A DNA stretch of 64,000 bases from Diospyros lotus (Eukaryota > Streptophyta > Magnoliopsida > Ericales > Ebenaceae): NCBI RefSeq assembly GCF_014633365.1, contig NC_068343.1, positions 30,659,307 through 30,723,306 of the forward strand, given 5' to 3'. The notes under the pieces were generated by a model, which saw only the letters and a list, made by a program, of their open reading frames with translations, had not been told where the DNA came from and did no database searches. Position numbers and translations under genes: made by a program. Below are positions 35,389 to 47,655 of this stretch, one piece after another; the stretch's first letter is position 1; each line of letters opens with the position of its first letter.

Positions 35389-36095
35389 AACCTTATATGA
35401 AAAAAGAATAATTAATTCCTAAATTTAGGGTCCATAAGGATAAAGAGTACTATTGTGGAACTACGTGTTAACTATGATTTGTTAATCCATCGTTTCATCT
35501 ACCAATATGTATAACACGCAACTAAAGAGCTTCCAGGTAAGCAGGGGGGTTACGTGGACCACTTAAGTCCCAAGCTTTCCTTAGACAGTTTAGGTCTTTG
35601 TGACAAAGCCCTTAGCGCGATCACACATATCGATAAACTCAACAATAGATTCGTGTTTAATTTTGATTCATTATTTAATCTCTTCTTGTTGAACTTGATT
35701 CCTAATTACTTTCGTTCTAAAAAGCCCTTCCTAAACAAGTATTTCTGTTATAATCATGAACTCTTGTGTTTGAAGAATCATATCTCTCACATACTTATTC
35801 CAACGTGAGCTTCATACGTGTGCATACATATAACAACATATGCTCATAACTATAGCTTGAGAGAATAACTGCATTGTTAAGGGGGACGTGGCTTGCATGA
35901 GAATAACTATGAGGTATAAGCATGGTATCCATAAGAAATAAGTATAGCAATTCTTATAACTTACCCGGAGATTGGAAGCTTGGACGAGATGTGGTGGACT
36001 TCAATTTGCCTTAAAAGAATTTCCTTACAAAACTCTCTTTAAAAAAAATAAATTTTGAGTCTACAGGAAAGTAAAACTCTACTCTAATACCACCA
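35389..36095 (-). other. 5' leader with degraded initiator-Met primer site
   Basis: Non-coding sequence between the gag start and an LTR. At 36081-36092 the minus strand reads TGGTATTAGAGT, two changes from the tRNA-iMet primer site, four bases from the LTR start TGACACC at 36096. An iMet site is unexpected for a TAT element, so part of this leader may belong to a different, truncated element. Confidence 0.5.
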
Positions 36096-37798
36096 TGTGA
36101 CACCTGTAACTTACTTACATGCTTAACAATAATAATAATATTCGAATGAACTTTAAGGTTTAGCGCAGAAAAACTAGAGAAACCAGACTTTTATAAACTT
36201 AAGTAAAGTTTCGAACATAATAAAATTCAAAGCATGTTTGTGTAAATATAAAGTTTGACGTAGAAAACATGGTTTCAATAGAAGAAAGAAAGACTTCGCG
36301 AAGATGCTTTATAGAAGTAGCATATATAAAAATATCTGGAGCTTAAAGCCAAACTCATACTTCCTTTAAATTAAATAAAAATTTAAGACATGCTCTATGG
36401 CATACATATAGGAAAAGATTAGAGTTCAACCCTGGAAAACTTTTTTTCAAATGAAACTAAAACTTAAATTCTTGAAAATTATTTTTCAACGAGCCACCTC
36501 GCTCCACGTCCACGTCCACGTCCCAATCTCCTCATTCATGATCACCTGGGGGGAACATAAGAGGTGAGATTACGCAAATCTCAATAAGTATAAGAGAACT
36601 ATCAAACATATTTAAACATGACATGAACTTACAACATGAACATATAACATAAGTGGACACGATAGGTTTTACCAACTTGTAGGGGTAAGAACCTCCGTGC
36701 GTACCGCTACTAAACCCTGGTCCCATAACTTGCTTGAGAACATGAAACTTGCTTGAAAGATAACATGAGGGACCACATAAACATGATTCATGAATGTGCC
36801 TAAACATCGTAGATAGTTCATAGTGTACTTACCTCAACTTGGTTGGAAAGGACCCAAATTTTCTGGCAAGATTATTTTGCTCCTGTTTCTACACCAAATT
36901 TGCTCATTCATTTTGTAGAATTTTCCTCTTACTCTCTATCTCAAAATCCTCTCTTCTAATTCTCTCAACCTTGCCCAAATTTTACCTAAAACTTGTAAAC
37001 TACCTTAAGGCCTATTTATAGACATTTTCGGCCAATCATGTTTTGCAACATGTCCCATCATCATGAGACCTCATTATTACCTTCCATGTGTGGCCAATAA
37101 ATGCTTGCCACATGTCCTTAAGGATAAGGTTTGGAGACTTTTGCAAACTTGGAGGCTAAGTAAGTTTTTCCCTGGCCAATCATGCGATGCCACCTCAGGG
37201 GGGTCATTATGAGCCATCATGTGATCTATCTTATCTTCCAAATGACCAATGGAAGCTTTCCATATGTCCTTGATATTTTGAACCTCACATGCTTAATTAG
37301 ATTTTCAACACTTCCATCATTGCATCTCACATGGTTTAATTCATTTTTCTACATTTTCCATCATTACTCCCACATGGTTAATTGATTTTCTTCATTTCCC
37401 ATCATTACACCTTCAACTAGTTAGCTATATTTGGTTACCTTAACTACTTCGTTTGAGATATTTTGATGAGATATTTTAAGGTTTCAAGAACTACACCTTG
37501 GTTCGAACTTTTCTGATAATTTGCACTTAGGCCCCTTGCAACTTGGTTCTCGAACTATTTTTTAATTGCATTTTAGCCCCCCGAAGAAAGGATAAATTAC
37601 GCTAATATCCCAAGATTTTAGGTAAATTACACTTTTACCCAAACTTCAATATTTAGGATTTTGCCCCTGGCTCAGAAACTGAATTTTTATCTCAAGACTT
37701 CCACAATCCCTTGAAATGTCCTATTTCTTCAAGTATTCGAATTTAAAAATCTCCAGTATTACATCATATTTGAGTCTAAAAATCTCGGGTGTTATAGT
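36096..37798 (-). mobile_element. Gypsy LTR next to the primer site
   Basis: It starts TGACACCTGTAAC beside the primer site and ends GGGTGTTATA near 37797, where TAT-type LTR sequence (GTTTTGACCG) resumes. It contains promoter-like sequence (CCTATTTATAGACATTTTCG near 37011) and paragraphs typical of Tekay-like LTRs. The terminal TTATA may be a deaminated TTACA. No target duplication identified. Confidence 0.5.
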
Positions 37799-38700
37799 TT
37801 TGACCGATTCTATCGGAGGTGTTAGCGCAAGAGTGCGAATATATGGGCACATAAGGTGCAATCATGGTACCTTGGGTTACCCTCACTCGGGGGTGTGTAC
37901 GAGCACGAGCAATGACGTAAGCACGGGTGGAGGCATGCACAGGCGAACGAGTTTGTGGGTGCATGCATCGAGCGCAAGGAGCTACACACAGTGTGCAGGC
38001 TTATTGGAGGATGTGCGCGAGCACGCCTGCGTGCGACTACGAGGCTGTGCGCGGTAAGGTCTAGCACCCCCGAGTGAGTTCCACTAGTGGTTGCCTCACC
38101 CCCGAGGGACCACACTCGGGGGTGGAAAAGATGGGGGCGTCCCCCATCCATAGAGTCATGTGGCGCATCCCGAAAGGGCAGCCGCACATGGTTAGGGAAG
38201 TGTCTTCCCCCCCTAGCCAGATGTTGCATAGCGCATGGCCCCCTTGGGGCCATGTGCGCCCAAACCCTCGAGTAAGAGTCACTCAGGGGTATGGCCCCTT
38301 ACACGGGGCACCGCGATTGTTGTCCTGCCACTGCCACATAGCGGATCCTCCCGCCGCCACGTGGCACTATTTCTGATTGCCCGTAACAATAACAATAAAT
38401 TTATAACTGCATGCAAGAGAGTGTTTATCTTAAGTGTTAAGTTCTAAGAGACTTGTAAAACAAAAGACAATTAGGGGTGACGGTTATTTCTCACGTCGGC
38501 ATTCTGATACTTAAGTCAGTATCAACCAAAAAACAAAGAAGAATTCAAGTAGTTTGTATAGAAGTTCTCGTGTATCTTGATCGGAATAATAACTCTCTAT
38601 TTATAGAGATTAAGAATAACAGGTGAAAAAGGATATGCGTCTTCCAGGATTTTTTGTTCATGATCTCTATGCAAAGTTTTCAAAGGTAAGTTGACACATA
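37799..38700 (-). repeat. TAT-type gypsy LTR, second copy
   Basis: 37799-38160 parallels 16702-16890 plus 18671-18830. From about 38384 (TGCCCGTAACAATAACAATAAATT) the sequence parallels 16285 onward, including the CTATTTATAG phrase. The end-part of one LTR therefore precedes the start-part of another, and the exact structure is unresolved. GC-rich ORFs here on both strands are LTR sequence. Confidence 0.55.
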
Positions 38701-38814
38701 TTTAACTAGCCATAATTTAGAGTCTCCCAATATATATAGTTTATATCAATGTTATGAATAACAAGAACCCAATTTTATTAATCAATCCAAGTCCCATATC
38801 CTACAATAGCAATG

Positions 38815-39070
38815 TTGTAATACCCAAAAATTATATACTTGGGTGTAATTTTTTATTAGGGCAAAAGTGTAATTTTTTAAAATTGTTAGGACTAAGTGTA
38901 AATTTTTGAAACCTCAAGACTTGAGGGCAAGGGGCCAAAGTGAAAGAAGGAAAAAGATAGGGGATTAATTTGCAAAAAGCAATATGAATACACTGCAAGT
39001 TGCCGATAGCTACATTGTGGCCGCCGATAATAGACATCAAATCAACATCCAAGAAAAGGCTTAGGGCCAT
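38815..39070 (+). mobile_element. Start of a plus-strand gypsy LTR
   Basis: TGTAATACCCAAAAATTATA followed by repeated GTGTAATTTTT phrases is the common opening of Tekay-like LTRs, here in plus orientation. Homology becomes unclear after about 39070. Confidence 0.45.
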
Positions 39071-39271
39071 TATTGTAATGACCTGTTAATGGGATTTGAA
39101 TCAATATGACAATATTTTCACATCGGTTGCATATTTTTTTTTATTAATGAATTTGAGTCATTATATTTAATGTTTGAAGATGGAATATGTATGATTATGA
39201 TCAATCATGACTGTGTGAAATTTCATAAAAAATGATTTTTGGGTATATGTTATAATTCTGTGAAAGTTTAA

Positions 39272-39273
39272 TG

Positions 39274-39329
<56 letters not shown>
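39272..39329. repeat. (AAT)n microsatellite
   Basis: Uninterrupted ATA/AAT trinucleotide run of about 58 bp. Confidence 0.95.
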
Positions 39330-39330
<1 letters not shown>

Positions 39331-39589
39331 GAAAAATAAATTGGAGAGAGCAGCTGTCCCATCTATATATATAATATAATATTATAATAAATTATTATTT
39401 AAAAAAAAAGAAAACGAAAAATTGAGATGGGAATATTGTATTGTTTTATTAAACATGGTTGGAGCTGATTGTAAATTTTGATTAATCGGAATTTATTAAA
39501 GAAAGGTTGATTTTACCATTACGCCATTGAGAGAGTATTAGCGCAAAACGGAATCGTCTCCAGGGACTTTCTAGTAATTGCAAATTACT

Positions 39590-39990
39590 TGGCCCCCTCT
39601 CTCTCTCTCTTTCAATTTCTCTCTCCAGATTTTTTTTCCCCAATCAAATCAAATCACAGATACTGCTTCGATTCACTCTCTCGAAGGATCCAATCGACCT
39701 CAGTGCATTGCCGGAAGCGAAGAATCCACGGCCTATTAGCTTGAAGCTCTGCACAATTCTCGACGCATCAGTGATCTTTTCTCCTCTGTAAGTATAGCGC
39801 TTCCGACTACAACTTATTATTCACTAGAGATTGGACAGATGCAAATGTAAACGTCTGTGTTTGGGTGCGTAAGCTGGACTTGTTTCTTTCTCATATAGTG
39901 TTTGCTAGTGTTGGTTGTGGATCAGATGCAAGACTTGACAAGCAAATTGATTGAGGGAGAAGGGGGCAAAGTTCACGTAAACTTTGTCCA
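39590..39990 (+). other. Orphan 5'-UTR-like exon with splice sites
   Basis: A pyrimidine patch (CTCTCTCTCTCTTTC) and a GC-richer non-repetitive stretch end at a good donor (CTCTGTAAGTATAG near 39786). About 105 bp later lie a pyrimidine-rich tract, CATATAG (near 39898) and an ATG at 39926 opening about 30 codons (MQDLTSKLIEGEGG) before AT-rich sequence. It looks like the 5' end of a host gene whose body is missing. I do not recognise the peptide. Confidence 0.3.
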
Positions 39991-41380
39991 TATATTTATA
40001 TATTATTATATATTTAAAAAAATAAAAATAATAAATGAATAAGTCATCTGCAATTAATGAAGAGGTTCACATGTAACTAGTCAATGGCACATAGTGTATA
40101 GTGAATAATATATATATATATAATATATTATATCATTATTATTATAATTTAATATATATATATATATATAAAGAGGAGACAAGAGGGTCAGGGAGTCAAA
40201 GGGTGTGTGGTGTGTGTCATGTGTATATAAATATATATATATATAATATTATTTAATTAAAATAAAAGAAAAGAAAAATAGTTGCAACGGATGGGTTTCT
40301 TTCTCCCAATTTCTTTTTTTGTATGTATCTTTCTCCCAATTCTAAATGTAAATGCAAGATATTTCTATATATATATATATTATATTGTATATAGTGGATA
40401 AAGGAAGGGAGGCCTCCTCCCATCTCATATGTATATATATAATATTAATATTGTATATATTATATTATATATATTTTATGTAAAGAAAAAAAAAATTAAA
40501 GTAGCTGGTCGATGTTTATAAGCTGCCTCTTCTGTCTCTCTCTTTCTGATGTGGTGCCAAATTTATATATATATATATATATGATAATATATTATAATTA
40601 ATAAAAAAAAAAGATGGCTTGTGAATCTTTCTCGTGCGTCCACCTCCCCCTTTCCAATTTCCTTATATAACGTGTTCTCATTTTTTTCTTACCTCTGTAG
40701 CTCCCCTAGTCTCATCTCAAATACTTTAGCAACTTTATTCAAATAAAAATTAAAAGAAAAAATATTTAAGACAAATTCTTTTTTTTCTTATTTTTTTTTC
40801 GAATGCGAGTTCTATATCTATCTTTTCTTTCGAATGCAAATTCTTATATCGTTATTCCTTTAGATGCAAGTTTTTAAACTTTTTTTTATCTTGAAAAATT
40901 AATTATTATTTCTAAATTTTTGTTCTTCCTTAAATACTTAATGATCACATCCAAAACCTTAAATAGAGTTTGATTCACCCTATATTTCCAAATGAATGAT
41001 GTCTCTCATGTTGGGTCCTCACATTTAAATTAGGTATGGTTGCATCTTATATGAGTATCAACCAATCATACATACATTTGCTAATTTAATATTATGATTG
41101 ACCATGATTGAGGTCACATGTGTATTGTTAATGTACAATTATAGGCGTGGTGGTGTATATATCATTTGATCATATATGATCATGTATGTGAAATATTTAG
41201 GAACATGTGATCATACACGAATTTATATATATTTACGAGTTGATACGTGTGCATGATAATTACTTCACGTATCTATTATTTATTTTGCTTCTGCTGTAAA
41301 AATATATATATTGGGTAATTTATTTACTCGAGTGTTTATTTGTACTATTTTTTTTGAGATTTCTCTTAGAATTCTTTGAT
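39991..41380. other. AT-rich DNA with TA microsatellites
   Basis: Repeated (TA)n tracts separate three or four short pyrimidine-rich segments (near 40300, 40520, 40640). No coding region or clear element ends seen. Confidence 0.5.
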
Positions 41381-41389
41381 AGCAGAATC

Positions 41390-43488
41390 TCTGAAAGAAG
41401 GTCTTGACAATTATGACCTAAGGTAAGGTCGTTCGATGCAATAGGGCAACCTAATTGGCCAAAGGAATGACCAAAATGCCTATAAATAGTTAGTTTTTGG
41501 CTGAGGGTTTCATCAAATTTTCAAATGAAAAATCCAAGCATTTGGGGAGAAATTGGGGAAAATGGATAAAGGGTTTTGTTGTTCAAGTGAGGGAGAGAAT
41601 TTATGGAAAGTTTAAGGAATTTTGATGTAATTTGAGGGTGCTTTGAAGGCTTGCCAAAAAATCGAGTACTCACCAAAGTTGAAGATTAATTGACCAAATC
41701 GAGGAGGTTTTGGCCGAATTTTCAAGCTACTAGGGGATCCATTGTGTTTGAAAGGAAGAATAGAGCAAAAAGGAGGAAGAAAAACAAAGAAAACAAATAA
41801 AACCAGTGGCCGGTCGATGAGAGGAAGGCCGAAGAAGATGCATGAAAGGCACGCGTAAGGTGCGTGGGTGCGAGCGCATGTAAGCATGTGAAGTAAGAGA
41901 AAAATATGAAAAAAATAGAAAATTAAGAAAAGTAGAGAAAAATGAGAAAAAATTAGGGAATTTAATTTTATTAATTTTTCTAAAATTTGGTTAGGAAAAA
42001 TATCAGGGCACCTGTTTCGAGGCAGAGCACAAGTTTCCAGAAAACTTAAACAATTACATCAAGGTGAGTGGTTTATCCCAAAAATTTACACGCGAAATGA
42101 TTTACCTAAATTGAGTGTGAATATCACGAGGGTTGTCAAAATATATGCGATTTATGTGCATCTTGTCATATCTGTACATGTTATATTGCCTCAGTAATTG
42201 TAATAATGCATTTGGCATGAAATTATTGGAATATCGATAATTGTGTCAACCATGTTGTCCATAGTGGGATGGGATATTGTCCTAATAGCATGACCTTCAT
42301 TTCCCCGAGTGGGTTTTGCTAGAATGACCGTAGAAGTATCTCTTGTTGTGTGTGATTGTCGGATGACTGTCGAGGGTTCAATTGCGGGGGTAGAATGCTA
42401 ACAAAAAGCTACCCTAGGGTGTCAATTGATTCATGTCCAAGTATCATACATTCATAAAAATTAATTTTAAAACTCTCACTTAGAAGATTTATCTTCTAAT
42501 TTTGATTTTGTCCCTGAAATATTCAAAGTTTTAGGTGAGACGAGCAGTGGAAAAGGAAAAGAGATTGGTGAGATATGATTGTATTGGTAGTCATGTAATG
42601 ATTCTGATGATGCAGAGCTGACCACTCTCTTTTGTCTCGGATCGAGAACTGCAAAATGGAGTCGGGGACTCGTTCCTCCGTGACCACTTCGACGTTTAAG
42701 TCAGTTTACAGAGTTATCCAACCTAAAGTATGCAATTGAAAATTCAAGGAAGAGAGCAAAAATTCGTTACTCGTCTCGGTTGCTTCCTTTTTATCCTTTT
42801 GTCAAGTTAATAATTCCCTTTTCGAACCTATGGGATCCGGATCTCATCCTTTGCGGAGCCATGATCTTGATAGTATGGATATGATAATCATTTTCGATGG
42901 GTTCGGGATAATCCTCACCTCTATGATCTTCGAAATGATGATAGAGGTCGAGGAATCCAGGGAATCTTCGTTGAGCAAAAAATGCTAGTTAGTTTGTTGA
43001 GGTGTATCTGCCACGTGTCTTTCCCGAACTTAGGTTGGATGGTGACCTTTGACTGGCTCCCTGGTGGACACATGTCTTTGCTATTACTGGCTGTATTCCC
43101 AAGGTATTGGAGTAATTATGAACCCAATGGTATTTTCCCTCATTGGATTCTTCACTCGTGCCAGGACAAATTGTGAGAATCTTGATGATAAGTGGCATGT
43201 TGTAGCTATTTATATGTTATTTTATTTGTCGGATACTGTAATTTTTATGATTATTAAGAACAATATTATACGGTTTGATTTCTTTTGTAATATCAATATC
43301 ACATCAGGTTTCAATTCTGCTTTTGCAAGTATTTAATTTACCATTTCTTAACTTATTATTTGGAATACTAAACATATATATTTGGGGATTTTTAAATATA
43401 ATATTTTAAGAATTTCGAGACAATATAGTGAAAAAAAATCCCAAAATAATGATACGTCTTAAGAGGGTGGCTTGTTATAGATGTCACA
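41390..43488 (+). mobile_element. Plus-strand gypsy LTR remnant
   Basis: Contains a CCTATAAATAGTT promoter-like box near 41480, a leader-like region, and from about 42050 the phrase AGGTGAGTGGTTT with the GAATGACCGTAGAAG paragraph typical of Tekay-like LTRs. It ends near AGATGTCACA at 43488. No adjacent primer site or coding domain was found. Confidence 0.4.
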
Positions 43489-44571
43489 AGAACAATCAAT
43501 TAGTCCTATACCAATCATCTATTCAATCAATGAATAGCTTATACTATTTACAATATAACAAATGGTTAATACCAGCCTATAGTTAGTGTAATATCTAAAG
43601 TTTATGCAATCAACATTGTACAAATAGAAAGTTCTTCCAACGATTCGAATTTGTCTACGTGAAAAATATTAATATATAATAATATTTAACATATTATTAT
43701 AATAAAAATAAGGGTTAATCATGGAAATAATCTAATCATTTTTGTAAATTTATAAGTTTGTCTAATCCTTTTAATTTTAACAATTAGGTTCAAATTGGTT
43801 TAATTGAATGTAATTTTATCTAACATATAAAATCAATTTAGAGAGAATATGTCCATGTTGACTTGACATATGGATATCCTATAATAATAATATTAGTGAA
43901 ACTCATATATGCAACTTACATACATAACTTGATACTTATCGAATAACTAAATGCTAGTGTGTGATTTGATGAAATTCGACAAAGCCTGTAGACTAACCTA
44001 GTAACAAAGCCTGTAGACTAAGCTACTAGGTTAGCGGACGACTTCTTCTTTTCCCTTTAATGTCACTGCATCCACTAGTTAAAAACAAAGAGTGGAGAAT
44101 AGGGAAGAAACAAACATAAGTAAATAAATTTAGTAAGGCATACTAGTACACAAGTATAAAGGAGCTTTCTAGGGCATAAGTTGAGCAGTCGAATGAGTAA
44201 TATATCGGTGTTAATTCAATGGGTTGTGAGTTTGATCATGGCCCTATGCAAGAGCCAAAAGTTCAACCTGCAATTTATCTCTCTTGACGTAATCAAGAAC
44301 ACGAACACTAAGTGCCATTCAAGGACAATCATCTGAAGTATAAAAGAGCTTTTTATAGAAATATAGTATTACAGTTTCCAATCAAGACAAGCACAAGACT
44401 GACACCCTAAATCACTATTTCAAATGTCCATGGACCAATTTCAAAGCATTATTTATGCAACAACATGTATTCATGGTAAAATAATTCCATGTACATGTAA
44501 TGCAACATACCAACGATGTTCAAACGTTTCTTTATTGACTTACACTCCTTTGTCACGGTGGTTACATGAAT
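43489..44571. other. AT-rich intergenic DNA
   Basis: No ORF, RNA gene or element ends recognised; one short direct repeat (AAAGCCTGTAGACTAA, near 43980 and 44006). Confidence 0.5.
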
Positions 44572-44576
44572 CACGC

Positions 44577-45110
44577 TGATAAGGGAATATTTACAAGGGG
44601 CAATTTTACTGTACTATCCCTGGGAGGTTACCATTAACTTAGAGCCATGTGTGCCAGTAAAGGCCAATATGTGATCGCCACGTGTCAAGTCCTAGGAGCT
44701 CCACATGTCTTTATAATCTCTATTATGATTTTGAACTGGAAAGAGATAGAAAGGAATATTCAGTCAACCAAGAATATCTCCAACACCGCAAGAATATCTC
44801 CAACATCCCAAGAATTATCTCCATTGGGGAAGGTTATCTTTTCTCCCCATGGAAAGGGGATCGGCCTCTATTTTTTAAAGATATCTTATCTCCTAAGGGA
44901 AAAGCCAAGGGACATCTATAAATAGATGATAACCTCTACAGGTATGGGGATCTGACCCCTAAGGGACTTTTCTATTTTTTATATTATTATCTCCAATTTA
45001 TAACCCTATGAACTGACTTAAGCGTCGGAGTGATCACGGGGAGAAAGTCCCCACTCTTTTTGTAGGTACTTGGTTCGAGACAGAAGAAGATGATCGACTC
45101 TGCATCATCA
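44577..45110 (+). repeat. 5' LTR of the TAT-like element
   Basis: 534 bp with three near-copies of AAGAATATCTCCAACA and a promoter-like TCTATAAATAGATG box near 44914. It differs from the 3' LTR at scattered positions, so it is considerably older than the Athila-type insertion. Confidence 0.85.
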
Positions 45111-45740
45111 ATTGGCACCCACCATGGGGCCGTCGTCTTTTCTTTCTATCTACCAAGTACAATTTCAAGTCGTATGAAATCTATTCAACTCAATTACATG
45201 TATGTGCTGATTGCATCACGGGTACGCTCGTTTTTTTAATATTTTTGTGCTTGCTATGGTTTTATTTTTCAATTATTGCTTTATGCAAGAAATTATTGAA
45301 AGAGAAGGATGAAAGATTCATATATATATATGTATGTATATATATGTTGTACGAAGTTCTGGTTGGCAGAAAAATAAAATTAAAAACAAAAAAATAAAGA
45401 TTCCAGGAGATGTATCGGCCATTAATTTATGTGTGCAATCATCAATTTGTATATATAAGGTTTCTCATGGAAACTGTAATTCTACCATACCATATGCATA
45501 TGCATTTATATTATAATATATTGAGAGCAGCTTCATGTGGAAGCTAGTGAAAAAGATTGTTATATATATGTATATATATGTGTGTTGTAAGAAGAAGTTC
45601 TCGTGGAAGCTTGACATAAAATACAATCACAAAAAAGATGCCTCTGCCATTGTGTTGTATTACATAAATATGTGCATATACATACATATTGTATTATTAC
45701 GAGAACTGTTGGAGGAAGCTTCTCCTTGGAAAAAAGGGTG
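45111..45740 (+). other. Internal leader of the TAT-like element
   Basis: Primer site, then AT-rich sequence with loosely repeated segments (phrases such as GAAGTTCTCGTGGAAGC) and TATATATG tracts. A 122-codon ORF starting at 45535 is not convincing in its first half; its second half overlaps the SF1-like sequence below. Confidence 0.45.
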
Positions 45741-46345
45741 TAAACCTAGAAAGCTAAAAGAGGAAGAAACAGTAGACGACAGCCACGTTAAGTCGTCAGT
45801 GACAGTAGTAGCAAGGTCGATGACGAGCACGGCTGCAATTGAAGCAAGTGCCAACAACAGCGATAAGCTAAGGCGGCGATGGCGCAAGCATCGCGAGTGG
45901 TGAGTGGTGACGACGGCACAAGGGCCTCGAGCTGGAGGCAGCAACAAAGCCAGTGGGCCCTTCCCTCGGCGGATGGTGAGGCCTAGAAGGGGAAGTCCAA
46001 GAGGAAGAAGTTGAGGTGGGCCGATGATTAGCCCCAAGCCAGCGTTCCAACTGCTGGATTTCATGAAAGACTTCATCGGAGTTCAAATCAACACCCGAGA
46101 TTATTGTGCTGGAGATTGTTTTACAAACTAGACCCAGCATTCAAGCCTTTGCAGATTATAGGCCTCCAAAGCTTCAAAAGAAATTATATATTATGATGAA
46201 AGAATACCTGAGTTATAACTTTATTGGACTGATAATTGCTCCAAGAGGGAATTCACATAAGGGGATGGATGAAGGAAACAGAGGAGCAACAGTTGATTAT
46301 TCAAAAGGAGGAAAAATTAGAAACAATTGCAGTTGCAGAATATAA
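45741..46345 (+). pseudogene. SF1: Degraded fragment of splicing factor SF1/BBP
   Basis: SF1/branchpoint-binding protein recognises the intron branch point. In shifting frames the sequence reads: an Arg-rich stretch (KLRRRWRKHREW), a Lys/Arg stretch ending LRWADD (near 45995-46025), LDFMKDFIGV and QINTRDY (near 46050-46100), then PAFKP, one base short, then DYRPPKLQKKLYI and MKEYLSYNFIGLIIAPRGN (46150-46250). This is the order of the N-terminal Arg/Ser region, the linker and the KH domain in plant SF1. The KH GxxG loop is changed (APRGN). Several frameshifts and a stop make it nonfunctional. The phrase match to SF1 is strong near 46150-46250 and weaker upstream. Confidence 0.75.
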
Positions 46346-46626
46346 CAAAGAAAGGATGTGATGAAATCAAGAAGCAATTGGAGGAGATTAATATTTATTT
46401 AATATAATAAAAGAAAAAAAAGTGGATCAATTGAGGACAAGCACATCTAGCTTTAAGCAACAAGCCAACCCCAAGCAGCTGGTGGCCTCATCCACACAAG
46501 GCTCACCCAAGCCATGCACAAAGGGGGCAGGCATGGCCCCCGCAACGAGCAAACAGGTAAGCGGATTCGGATCCAGTTCCAGATCCGTGCCAAATTAGGC
46601 AGGGGAGTTTTCCTTCTTCCAAGTGT

Positions 46627-46945
46627 CAAGCCGAACCGTGAAAACAAAATGTGGATGGTATTTCGGATTGCGGATGTAAGCATTTCGCCAAACCGCGAAG
46701 ACAAAATATGAACATTATCTTTGACTGCGGATGTAGGCATTTTTCCAAACCGCGAAGACAAAATATAAACATTATCTCTGATTCCGGATGTAGGCGTTAC
46801 GCCGAACCACAGAAACAAAACTCTCTCTAATTGCGGATGTAGGTGTTACGCCGAACCGTAAAAATAAAATATGGACATTATTTTGGATTGCAGACGTAGG
46901 CATTTTGCCGAACCACGAAAATAAAATATGAAAATTCTTTAAAAT
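46627..46945. repeat. Minisatellite 1 in the TAT-like element, about 60-bp unit
   Basis: Five to six diverged copies of a unit containing GCCGAACCGCGAAGACAAAA, then a TGCGGATGTAGGC core. Read on the minus strand it stays open and gives a repeated SRFGKMPTSA-like peptide, which I regard as incidental. Confidence 0.85.
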
Positions 46946-47025
46946 CTCAGTCATCAACTATAATCCAAGCCAGCATGTGCACATGAAGACCGAGGGTCCG
47001 AAAGGCCTTGACAACGCAAGAGTAA

Positions 47026-47240
47026 AGGATCAGATGTGATCCTCGGGGGGCTCCGAACCCCAAGCACTCAAAAACAAAGGATTAGATGTGATCCTCGGGG
47101 GGCCTCGAACCCCCGAACACTCAAGATGAAAGGATCAAATGTGATCTTCACAGGGCCTCGAGCTCCCGACGACTAGAGACAAAAGGATCACATATGATCC
47201 TCAAACTCCTAACAACTCAAAAATCAAAGAAAAATAAGAT
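47026..47240. repeat. Minisatellite 2, palindromic GGATCA unit
   Basis: Four or five copies of AAAGGATCAGATGTGATCCTC, each with the self-complementary arms GGATCA and TGATCC, separated by C-rich spacers containing GAACCCC-like phrases. Confidence 0.8.
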
Positions 47241-47256
47241 CAAACGTGATCTTCAG

Positions 47257-47655
47257 GGGGACCACCCCTGACCAAAAAACAAGAACGACTCAAAGGGGAC
47301 CACCCCTAATAATTAAGGAACAAGTTTGAGGCTTTGAACCTCGACCACCAAAGACCAAAGGGGACCACCCCTACTAATTAAGGCACCAGTTCGGAGGCTA
47401 TGAACCTCCGCCAAATGAAGACCAAAGGGGACCGCCCCTAATAATTAAGGCACCGGTTCGGGGGTTACCTACCTTTGCCAGGCGAAGACTCAAAGGGGAC
47501 CACCCCTAATAATTAAGAAACGAGTTCAAGACTACGCACCTCGACCACCAAAGAATCAAATGGGACCACCCCTAATAATTAAGGAATGAGTTTGGGGCTA
47601 CGAACCTCAACCATCGAAGGCTCAAAGGGGACCACCCCTAATAATTAAGGAATCA
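47257..47655. repeat. Minisatellite 3, GGGGACCACCCC unit
   Basis: Seven copies of AAAGGGGACCACCCCTAATA at about 66-bp spacing. GGGG and CCCC arms can pair within each unit; the spacer carries GTTCGGGGCTACGAACCTC-like sequence, itself partly self-complementary. Confidence 0.85.

Noticed and set aside
38061..38376. Several GC-rich ORFs on both strands
   Set aside because: They lie in TAT-type LTR sequence that recurs at 18671-18830; open frames on both strands come from GC-rich composition.
45535..45740. First half of a 122-codon plus-strand ORF
   Set aside because: TATA-rich leader sequence with no motif; only the second half overlaps the SF1-like stretch.
46453..46957. Minus-strand ORFs encoding a repeated SRFGKMPTSA-like peptide
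   Set aside because: Direct translation of minisatellite 1; unit length close to a multiple of three keeps the frame open by chance.
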